5,317 nt of DNA, from contig JADZFI010000371.1 in the NCBI GenBank assembly GCA_020850025.1, forward strand, positions 1 to 5,317, given 5' to 3'. Below are positions 1 through 5,317 of the stretch, in pieces; position 1 is the stretch's first letter; each line of letters starts with the position of its first letter. The stretch is from Saprospiraceae bacterium. GTDB lineage: Bacteria; Bacteroidota; Bacteroidia; Chitinophagales; Saprospiraceae. The notes below the pieces were generated by a model. It had not been told where the DNA came from. It was given only the letters and a program-made list of their open reading frames with translations, and made no database searches. The translations under genes and the position numbers were made by a program.

Positions 1-2878
1 TCTCCACCGTACAGGTATTGACGTAACGGTTGTTTTCAAATTTTAGACCGCTTAAATCAAAGCCCCCATTTGCACGGGTATCATTTTTATAACCTGTGAG
101 ATTCAAAACCAGGTTGTTTTCCACGACCCCGTTTTCTGTATTACCTTCCAGTCCTATGCCGGTGGCAATGAAGCCCTCCAGATTGGTAATTTCATTATTT
201 CGAATCATCGCGTTGACGACTTTTCCATTCAGGAGAAAGTTCGCATTTCCACCTACGTTTATGGTGATACCATTCGCAATCCTTCCGCCAAGCGTCCAAG
301 CCACGTTTTTGGCCTTTACATTTGTAATAGTATTGCGCTCTATGGTCAGACCTGTAAGCGTACCGGTAGAGGTTGATTGCAGGATACCGATGGCGCTGGT
401 ACTGCGCTGGTGATTGCTGAAGTTGCCTATGTTGTCGAAACAGTTATCGGCAATCAACACGTCTTCCGTGGCAGCAGGTGAGTTGGCAACAGTATAATTA
501 ATGGCGTGCACATGACTGCCATTTACCGTGGTACCAATATCGTGGATATTATTGTACTGAATATTCAGATCGCTGGTGTTGCCACAAACAATAGCATTAG
601 CACTTGCAGCACCTGTAATTTCAAAACCATTGATGGTAACGCCACTGGCCGTTACCGTAAATGGAACGCCACTGGCGGGAGAAATTACAGATTCTGCACC
701 TCGCATCGGGTCACCACAGGAAATTCCTGCATTTGAGCCTTCAAGAATTAAGGCTTTGTTGATGGTGACGTTTTCGGTAAAAGTCCCGGGGGAAGCAATA
801 AGCTTATCCCCCGCGGTGGCAGCATCTACCGCCTCCTGAATAGTACAATAGGTAACATTTGTGTTGTCGTTTGTCACCAATAGCCCGGAGGGACATATGC
901 AAACACCGGAAGGCTGAAAACCCACTGCAGGATTCCCGTCAGTATTTGTATCCAGAAACTGATTCAGGTCGATGCCGCCACTACCGGCCGTTACAAACCT
1001 TCCTGTAATAGTGGGCACGTCTGTTGACCCATGCCAGTTACAATTCAGGGTAATATCATTATTAATCCGGCTGATGAGTTCCTTGTGAGCAAAACCATGA
1101 CCCAGATTATTATTAGTCAGAGTTATATTTGACGGAGTAGCATTGATCTTTCCAAATTCACCAAACCTGATGCCGTTCTGAGGACCAGAAATGCGGCTGT
1201 TTTTGATTACGACATCGGTCAGGGTTGCCGGATTTAAATTATAGCTGGGAGCATCATCGCGAGCCTTGATGGCTACTGCTGCAGGATTTTCCGGATCCGC
1301 AGCAGTTCCGGTTACCCCAGAATTAGTGATATCACAATTTTCAATAGTGATATTGGAATAATCATCATATTTCAAATTGATGTCGATTCCGTTATTGAAC
1401 CCGTATGTGACATCTGTACCATTGTTATCCATAGTAAGCCCTTTCAGCAAGGCATTATCCAATTTCTCAAAGTACATGCCTTTAATGGCATTATTGCTGA
1501 TGGTACTGTTCTGAATAGTGATATCTGTGAAGGCGACAGGAGTGGTTGCCTGAAAAACAGAAATACCCTGATAGTTATTTGTGATTATACAGCCATCTAC
1601 CAAAAGTCCATCAACGCCGCTTGCAGTCCCGGCACGAAGACCTACGCTGGTACCAGGGGCGCCGGTACGGTTAATACTTGTGTTCTTGATGTCAATTTCT
1701 TCTGCAAGACTACCGGCAAAATTAATCCCATAAGTACAGTGATCTTCAATAGCCAAATCTTCAAGAGCGGCATTGTTTACTGCACTTAACTGAACTCCTG
1801 TTGCATAATCTTTTATATGCATATTCTTCAGCGTCACATTGTTCGCTGAAATAGTAAATGCAGTCCCTGTACAAGCGGTAGCAGCTTTTATTACTGTGTT
1901 GGAACTTGGATCACTTCCATTACCTGAACCAATAAGAGTAACCTCTTCGGATACTGTTATCGTTTCATTGTGAGTACCCATCCGGATTTGAATTTCATCC
2001 GCTGGGTCAGCCGCATTGATCGCATCCTGGATGGCTGTTGCAGCATTATAAGACAAATCCTTGGTGATATTATATGCTTTGTAGCTCCGCTGGTCGGAGA
2101 TGCTGGCGCCACCATTATTTGCCACAAGATCTTCCAACGGGTCGTAAGGTGCTCCAAGAGAAGTGCCATTTAAAATAGCAATATCAAAGGCATTATTTCC
2201 CCATGTATTTCCGTTGAACTGTACATTCGATCCAGTGCCTCCATCAAGAACCCAGCCCCTGGTTTGATCCACATAGCAGTTGGTGATTTGCCCTGCACAG
2301 TTTGGATTCAGGTATCCCGGCTGACGAAGGTTTTTAATGGTACAGTCATTAATTAAAAATCCAGTCGTGCTTCCCGCTACTTCAAACGCTCTTGACACAT
2401 CAGGGTCATCCAGTATATATTGCCCCTGGAAAACACAGTTATCAAATGTCACACCGTTGGCCTGCAAGCCAATAAGGTTCTGTTCACCTGTTTTATCTGT
2501 TTTTTCAAAGGTTATATTTTGTATGGTTGCATTTGCACCTGCTCCTGAAATGAGCACAAAGTAGGTGCCAACGCTAAAGTTACCTTGAATCTTGGTGGTA
2601 GTTTTATCTCCACCATCAATTGTTACGTCCTTATTCAGGTTGATTTGCGATGTTATTACATACGTCCCGGGCGCTACCATTATAACATCACCCGCTACTG
2701 CAACAGATATCGCGGCCGCAATCGTAGGCTGATTCCCCGGCACGTTAATAATCCCTGCCCAAAGCGAACCGCTCCAACCAAATAATAAAAAAAGTCCAAT
2801 CCCTATGGATCTTTGAAGGCTTTTTATTCGCCCAAGAGCCATCTTTTGAACGCCTGATAGTGGGGTAGAAGTTGTCAT
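1..2878 (-). CDS. Exported multi-module parallel beta-helix protein (5' part, C terminus outside window)
   Basis: Translating the minus strand from the ATG at 2876-2878 gives 959 codons with no stop before the window edge, so the gene is 3'-truncated. The N terminus looks like a signal peptide: basic residues K12, R17, K19 and R23, a hydrophobic core around 25-35, and likely cleavage after SLWA (about residue 41). A second in-frame ATG (Met13, 2840-2842) would give a more usual 29-residue signal and may be the true start; neither ATG has a clear Shine-Dalgarno. Three segments share a beta-helix entry motif of the form TIxxAIxxAxxGDxIxxxPGT followed by V-T-I/L-x-G, at about residues 52-90, 282-319 and 679-714. 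Between them lie Asn-rich rungs of about 20-25 residues, such as DITIQNSTISNNAIKGM and NITIENCDITNSG. Family knowledge: this is the pectate-lyase/NosD-like fold used by secreted lyases and adhesins. I see no catalytic signature, so the function is unknown. A T9SS sorting domain beyond the window is plausible but unseen. Confidence 0.9.
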   Translation of the reverse strand, partial: MTTSTPLSGVQKMALGRIKSLQRSIGIGLFLLFGWSGSLWAGIINVPGNQPTIAAAISVAVAGDVIMVAPGTYVITSQINLNKDVTIDGGDKTTTKIQGNFSVGTYFVLISGAGANATIQNITFEKTDKTGEQNLIGLQANGVTFDNCVFQGQYILDDPDVSRAFEVAGSTTGFLINDCTIKNLRQPGYLNPNCAGQITNCYVDQTRGWVLDGGTGSNVQFNGNTWGNNAFDIAILNGTSLGAPYDPLEDLVANNGGASISDQRSYKAYNITKDLSYNAATAIQDAINAADPADEIQIRMGTHNETITVSEEVTLIGSGNGSDPSSNTVIKAATACTGTAFTISANNVTLKNMHIKDYATGVQLSAVNNAALEDLAIEDHCTYGINFAGSLAEEIDIKNTSINRTGAPGTSVGLRAGTASGVDGLLVDGCIITNNYQGISVFQATTPVAFTDITIQNSTISNNAIKGMYFEKLDNALLKGLTMDNNGTDVTYGFNNGIDINLKYDDYSNITIENCDITNSGVTGTAADPENPAAVAIKARDDAPSYNLNPATLTDVVIKNSRISGPQNGIRFGEFGKINATPSNITLTNNNLGHGFAHKELISRINNDITLNCNWHGSTDVPTITGRFVTAGSGGIDLNQFLDTNTDGNPAVGFQPSGVCICPSGLLVTNDNTNVTYCTIQEAVDAATAGDKLIASPGTFTENVTINKALILEGSNAGISCGDPMRGAESVISPASGVPFTVTASGVTINGFEITGAASANAIVCGNTSDLNIQYNNIHDIGTTVNGSHVHAINYTVANSPAATEDVLIADNCFDNIGNFSNHQRSTSAIGILQSTSTGTLTGLTIERNTITNVKAKNVAWTLGGRIANGITINVGGNANFLLNGKVVNAMIRNNEITNLEGFIATGIGLEGNTENGVVENNLVLNLTGYKNDTRANGGFDLSGLKFENNRYVNTCTVE
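2756..2878 (-). other. Signal peptide of the beta-helix protein
   Basis: Codons 1-41 encode a positively charged stretch (K12, R17, K19, R23), then a hydrophobic core IGIGLFLLFGW, then a short polar region ending SLWA before GIINVPG. This is the layout of a Sec signal peptide, with likely cleavage after Ala41. The 12 residues before Met13 (TTSTPLSGVQK) are polar and make an unusually long n-region, which favours Met13 as the alternative start. No lipobox cysteine is present, so a lipoprotein is unlikely. Confidence 0.7.
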
Positions 2879-3150
2879 AAGTGAGAGTTTATGGTTGTAA
2901 TAGTCAAACTGACCAGTTTTAAAAAGCACATAAAAAGGGCTGTTCCAGATGTTACGTCATCTGAAACCATCGGCATGTTGCAATGAAGAAAGGACTTGGG
3001 AAAAGTGGCTTAGCTCGCTCGGGGCAATTATTGGATACGGGAAAATAATCTATCTGTTCACTGTCTCAAGCAGGGGCATAGGCTTACTTTTCATGATCAT
3101 AAAAGGATTAAACATAAAACAACACTTAAAGGTACGTGCACACCTATATA

Positions 3151-3158
3151 CAAAATTA
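3151..3158 (-). promoter_or_regulatory. Possible Bacteroidota -7 promoter element
   Basis: The minus strand reads TAATTTTG, an exact fit to the TAnnTTTG -7 consensus of Bacteroidota primary sigma promoters. A clean TTTG -33 box is missing: the nearest candidate is TTTCG at 3181-3185, slightly too far and imperfect. Transcription from here would give a 5' UTR of roughly 265 nt ahead of the ATG at 2878. Confidence 0.3.
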
Positions 3159-3162
3159 CAGG

Positions 3163-3216
3163 AATGTAAATCCGGAGTTACGAAATGTAAATTCGGCATA
3201 ATCCCTAAAAATCCGG
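3163..3216 (-). repeat. Three short direct repeats spaced 20-21 bp
   Basis: On the minus strand, CCGGATTTACATT (3163-3175) and CCGAATTTACATT (3184-3196) match at 12 of 13 positions. A shorter third copy, CCGGATTTTTA, lies at 3206-3216. The CCG ends are 21 and 20 bp apart, close to two helical turns. All three lie directly upstream of the predicted -7 element, where an activator or repressor could bind. The role is inferred. Confidence 0.45.
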
Positions 3217-3221
3217 CAAAG

Positions 3222-3235
3222 TGGCGTCATCGCCA
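3222..3235 (-). terminator. Weak hairpin downstream of the T9SS gene
   Basis: The minus strand forms a perfect 5-bp GC-rich stem TGGCG/CGCCA with an ATGA loop, about 40 nt after the TAA. The only T-run nearby (five T at 3207-3211) starts about 10 nt beyond the stem, so this is a poor fit to an intrinsic terminator. It may still mark the 3' end of the upstream transcript. Confidence 0.25.
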
Positions 3236-3274
3236 GGCGCGTAAACAGCTTACTACAATCTTTCATGCCGTTCT

Positions 3275-5317
3275 TTATCTGACCTTTACCACCTTCAGCT
3301 GCCGGCGCCCGGCTGCCGTTTCCAGCGTGCACACATACACGCCCGGCACTGGGCAGGCCGCTCGGTCCAGCACCTGTGTGTGCCTGCCCGCCTCTCTTAT
3401 GCCCGACTGCCGGAATACCATTCTGCCCAACTCGTCGTGCACCGTCAGGACCACATCCCCCGCTTCCGGCAAGTGGTACGTAAGCCGGGTATGCTCCGCA
3501 AACGGATTAGGACTGCTCTGCAACCAATCAGCCTGCGCCTCAGGGCCGTCCTGCTGCTCCCATTGTAAGGCCAGCCCGGCAGGCTGCCCCTGCCCCCCCC
3601 GGCGGTATGCCTCCGTAACCGTAACCCGATTGGAAAATGCCAGCATACGCGACAGGTCGCCGGGCCGGTTTGCCTGGAAGATCAGGGTGAAAACGCCCCC
3701 CTCTTCCTCCTGCGCCACGCCGATCCAGGAGGCTGTAATGGCCCCATCCCAAACGGCAAGCTCCAGATTATCATCAGCTATCACTTCCTGAAGTGCCAGG
3801 CCCTCATTTTCAAGGGTGAACTGAAAACCCTCCAGGGCTTCTCCCGGCTCGAAACGAACCGCCAACCTGTCGCCCGGCTGCACATGCCCAACCGGCGCAG
3901 ACACCCGAAGCATTACCTCGGGCGGCGCCATGCCATCGCGGGACTGCGCTGCAGCGCTGAAATTGGGAATGGCCGTGCCGTTCACGTCGCCCACCTTGAT
4001 GCCTACGAAATCTTCGGAGAGGGCATTCATCGTCAGGCTGTCCTCCATTATCGTTCCGGGAATGGAAGCGGAAAACGGGTTCAGGGTATCCGGGAATACA
4101 TAGGCTTTGTCTACAAACCGCCAGGAGTTATTGTTGGGCAACACCGAATAGATGCCCAGTATGAGCTTTCTGAATTCCACAATATCAAAGGTGGTGACAG
4201 AGCCCGACCGGTTGGCATCGGCCGCAATGATCTTGTATGGACTGCTGAGGCGTTCCAGCCCCAGTATATGTTTGGAGATCTGCACCAAGTCGAAGGTCGT
4301 AACACCATTCAGCGGATTATCGTTCTTGAACGGTGTAAGCGTATAAGCCGATCCGGGCGGTACCGACAGTACGTAACGATAGGCGCCCGTAGAATCGGTG
4401 AAATCAATTTCGCCAAAAGGCCCGTTCGGACCGATTCCTGACAAGGTCACCCTGGTTTCTTCCACGCCGGCGCCCTGTTCCGTAGCCACCCTGCCACCTA
4501 TGGCCAGGCCGCAGTCTTCATCGAGCGGATCGACGGCAAACCCGGCGCTGAACAAAACGTTTGCCGTACATCCGGCCACCATCACCTGGGTAAGCTGTAC
4601 CGTATAAGCGCCCTCCTGAAATTCCGAGGAAATGAAAACAGCCGTTCCGGTGGTCACGGTTTGAACGGTGGCGGTTCCGGCAACGCCATTCACCGAATAT
4701 ACAAAGGTGGCAGGCACATCCGGAGGCAGTCCGTAGGCCAGAACTTCCACGACTGTTCCGGCGCATACCGTGGCATCAGCCACCGAAATGCCGCTGACAG
4801 ACGGAGTGGCCTGCACCCTAAAGGTGGTGCTGTTGCCGCTGCTAAATGCTAAAGTACATCCGTTTACCTGGATGGCGTTTATGCTGAGCGTATAGAAACC
4901 CGGCGGTTGCACAGGCGCCTGAAAGGAATAGCTGCCATTTGCCCCCGAAAGACCTGCCTGAACCGCTGGTCCTCCAGGCTGAAGGGTATATTGAAAGGTA
5001 GTGTTTTGGCCAGGCAGCAGGCCCGTAGCCGTTATCGTCACCTGCTCGCCCTGGCAAACCTGTGCCGGGTTGGCCGTCAGACCCGAAAACGTGGGAGCGG
5101 GTCTGATCTGCACCGTATCCTGAAGGCCGGTCGGCATCACCTGACAGCCTATAGCGTCCGTTATGCTCACCAGTTGAAAAACGGTGGTCACGATGGGCGT
5201 ATGCCATACCGGAGCATTGGGCTGGTAGCCGGAGAGGGTGGTATTGGCGCCGTTTACCTTGTAGGTTACGGAGTAAGGCGCTGTTCCGCCCTGAATGGAA
5301 AATGCCACCGAGACAGA
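3275..5317 (-). CDS. T9SS-secreted protein with Ig-like repeats, dockerin-like and cohesin-like domains (C-terminal part)
   Basis: The frame is open from the window edge to the TAA at 3275-3277, giving 680 visible residues. The GTG at 5306-5308 is probably internal, because the frame continues upstream and the fragment begins inside an Ig-like repeat. Residues below count from the window edge. Ig-like repeats occupy 1-72 (partial), 73-169 and 170-264. A carboxypeptidase-regulatory-like sandwich follows at about 268-330. A dockerin-like pair lies at 331-388, with loop DANRSGSVTTFD in the second half, and then a conserved tail ending VGIKVGDVNG at about 447. A cohesin-like beta domain spans about 466-571 (PGD and EGFQFTLENEG). 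The T9SS type A sorting domain spans about 600-680 (SSPNPF, LTVHDELGR, GVYVCTLE, end KVVKVR). Family knowledge: such proteins cross the outer membrane by T9SS, and the sorting domain is removed as the protein is anchored or released. The role is probably structural or adhesive (inference); no enzyme domain is visible. Confidence 0.93.
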   Translation of the reverse strand, partial: SVSVAFSIQGGTAPYSVTYKVNGANTTLSGYQPNAPVWHTPIVTTVFQLVSITDAIGCQVMPTGLQDTVQIRPAPTFSGLTANPAQVCQGEQVTITATGLLPGQNTTFQYTLQPGGPAVQAGLSGANGSYSFQAPVQPPGFYTLSINAIQVNGCTLAFSSGNSTTFRVQATPSVSGISVADATVCAGTVVEVLAYGLPPDVPATFVYSVNGVAGTATVQTVTTGTAVFISSEFQEGAYTVQLTQVMVAGCTANVLFSAGFAVDPLDEDCGLAIGGRVATEQGAGVEETRVTLSGIGPNGPFGEIDFTDSTGAYRYVLSVPPGSAYTLTPFKNDNPLNGVTTFDLVQISKHILGLERLSSPYKIIAADANRSGSVTTFDIVEFRKLILGIYSVLPNNNSWRFVDKAYVFPDTLNPFSASIPGTIMEDSLTMNALSEDFVGIKVGDVNGTAIPNFSAAAQSRDGMAPPEVMLRVSAPVGHVQPGDRLAVRFEPGEALEGFQFTLENEGLALQEVIADDNLELAVWDGAITASWIGVAQEEEGGVFTLIFQANRPGDLSRMLAFSNRVTVTEAYRRGGQGQPAGLALQWEQQDGPEAQADWLQSSPNPFAEHTRLTYHLPEAGDVVLTVHDELGRMVFRQSGIREAGRHTQVLDRAACPVPGVYVCTLETAAGRRQLKVVKVR
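3278..3520 (-). other. T9SS type A C-terminal sorting domain
   Basis: The last 81 residues begin LQSSPNPFAEHTRLTYHLPE, continue with a VVLTVHDELGRMV strand pair and a GVYVCTLE strand, and end LKVVKVR. The PNPF start, central D-x-x-G-R turn, G-V-Y strand and basic C-terminal K-V-V-K-V strand are the usual landmarks of the T9SS sorting domain. It directs export across the outer membrane, after which a sortase-like protease removes it. Confidence 0.93.
3593..3600 (-). repeat. G8 homopolymer tract inside the coding sequence
   Basis: Eight consecutive C on the plus strand read as eight G in the coding strand, within codons CGG GGG GGG (Arg-Gly-Gly). The tract lies in the linker between the cohesin-like and sorting domains. 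One extra G would put translation into a frame that stops at 3540-3542. One lost G leads to a stop near 3445-3447. Either change removes the intact sorting domain. Confidence 0.9.
3605..3922 (-). other. Cohesin-like beta domain
   Basis: Fragment residues about 466-571 run PEVMLRVSAPVGHVQPGD, then RLAVRFE, EGFQFTLENEGLALQEV and later GVFTLIFQANRPGDLS. This has the spacing of cohesin domains: a strand ending PGD before a V-x-V strand, a GFQFTL strand, an L-x-x-V strand, and a late hydrophobic F-T-L-x-F strand. The match is from pattern memory only; another Ig-type or jelly-roll fold remains possible. Confidence 0.5.
4154..4327 (-). other. Dockerin-like duplicated calcium-loop domain
   Basis: Two related half-repeats of 20-25 residues each carry GxVTTFD followed by a helix ending (H/L)ILG. 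They are NPLNGVTTFDLVQISKHILG and NRSGSVTTFDIVEFRKLILG. The second loop, DANRSGSVTTFD, has acceptable ligands at positions 1, 3, 5 and 12 of a type I dockerin EF-hand loop. The first, NDNPLNGVTTFD, has Asn at position 1 and Leu at position 5, so it probably binds calcium weakly or not at all. In Bacteroidota this block usually sits before a sorting domain and does not imply a cellulosome. Confidence 0.75.
4526..5317 (-). repeat. Tandem Ig-like protein repeats, about 97 residues each
   Basis: Two complete units (4811-5101 and 4526-4810) and one partial unit (5102-5317) share a pattern: PxxSG, then VCxGxxV, then a GLxPxxxxTFxY strand, then a GCT or GCQ turn. Cysteines recur with near-constant period. 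In fragment numbering the early Cys is at 88 and 185 (97 apart), and the late Cys is at 58, 154 and 250 (96 apart). This fits one disulfide per domain, about 65 residues apart. More copies probably lie upstream of the window. They resemble the SprB/gliding-type or PKD-like surface repeats of Bacteroidota; the exact family is uncertain. Confidence 0.75.

Larger units (their letters stand above)
2879..3274. other. Intergenic region between two co-oriented genes
   Basis: This stretch separates the stop of the upstream minus-strand gene from the ATG of the beta-helix gene. I see no credible coding sequence in it. The plus-strand frame that crosses it from 2949 continues antisense through the T9SS gene and has no recognisable content. 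The gap holds a small hairpin near the upstream stop, three spaced direct repeats and a -7 type promoter element. From about 2879 to 3150 I see nothing specific beyond an AT-rich leader that would form a long 5' UTR if the predicted promoter is correct. Confidence 0.7.

Noticed and set aside
635..676. Inverted repeat GGTAACG/CGTTACC (635-641, 650-656) and a 12-bp direct repeat AACGCCACTGGC (638-649, 665-676)
   Set aside because: Both fall in coding sequence where the protein repeats the residues ASGV. They are explained by repeated amino acids in beta-helix rungs, so a regulatory site is not needed.
96..839. Several short plus-strand open frames (76-105 codons)
   Set aside because: All are antisense to the continuous beta-helix coding frame, which has a coherent signal peptide and repeat pattern; the plus-strand products do not.
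2949..3791. Plus-strand open frame of 280 codons crossing the intergenic region
   Set aside because: From 3275 on it is antisense to the well-supported T9SS gene. Its translation is Cys/Ser/Pro/Arg-rich with no domain-like pattern, as expected from the complement of a GC-rich gene.
4154..4327. Dockerin block as evidence of a cellulosome
   Set aside because: Dockerin-like blocks before T9SS sorting domains are common in secreted Bacteroidota proteins without cellulosomes, and no carbohydrate-active enzyme domain is visible here.
3884..4441. Plus-strand open frame of 185 codons
   Set aside because: It lies wholly antisense to the carboxypeptidase-regulatory-like, dockerin and cohesin-like coding region. 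Its Arg/His/Gly-rich content has no recognisable motif.
5306..5308. GTG as the start of the T9SS protein
   Set aside because: The frame stays open to the window edge, and the position falls inside a partial Ig-like repeat whose cysteine keeps the 96-residue period. The true start must lie further upstream.
1..5317. CRISPR array, tRNA/rRNA genes, insertion sequence, phage or defence module
   Set aside because: I saw no regularly spaced identical repeats with unique spacers, no RNA gene signatures, and no transposase, integrase or nuclease motifs on either strand. The window is filled by two surface-protein genes and one intergenic gap.

Overview
The window looks like chromosomal sequence from a Bacteroidota bacterium, most likely of the Saprospiria/Saprospiraceae type. 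The main evidence is a C-terminal type IX secretion system (T9SS) sorting domain. It is joined to a dockerin-like block whose wording (TTFDLVQISKHILGLE, then ADANRSGSVTTFDIVEFRK, then PNNNSWRFVD and VGIKVGDVNG) I recall as typical of large secreted proteins in that group. This placement rests on recognition, not on a search.

Both real genes are on the minus strand and both are cut by the window edges. Bases 3275-5317 hold the last 680 codons of a large secreted protein. In order they encode two and a half tandem Ig-like repeats of about 97 residues, a carboxypeptidase-regulatory-like beta sandwich, a dockerin-like duplicated calcium-loop block, a cohesin-like beta domain, and a T9SS C-terminal sorting domain. 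Bases 1-2878 hold the first 959 codons of a second exported protein. It has a signal peptide followed by at least three successive right-handed parallel beta-helix modules, and its C terminus lies outside the window.

The 396-bp gap between them (2879-3274) has no convincing gene. It contains a weak hairpin just after the upstream gene, three short direct repeats spaced 20-21 bp, and a TAnnTTTG-type Bacteroidota -7 element. It therefore probably ends one transcript and starts the next.

Both products appear to be exported surface or secreted proteins, so this is a cell-surface or adhesion-type locus. No enzyme active site, defence module, mobile element, RNA gene or CRISPR array is visible. 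The points most worth checking are the G8 tract placed just before the sorting domain, the modular build of the beta-helix protein, the contrast in base composition between the two genes, and the spaced repeats in the intergenic region.
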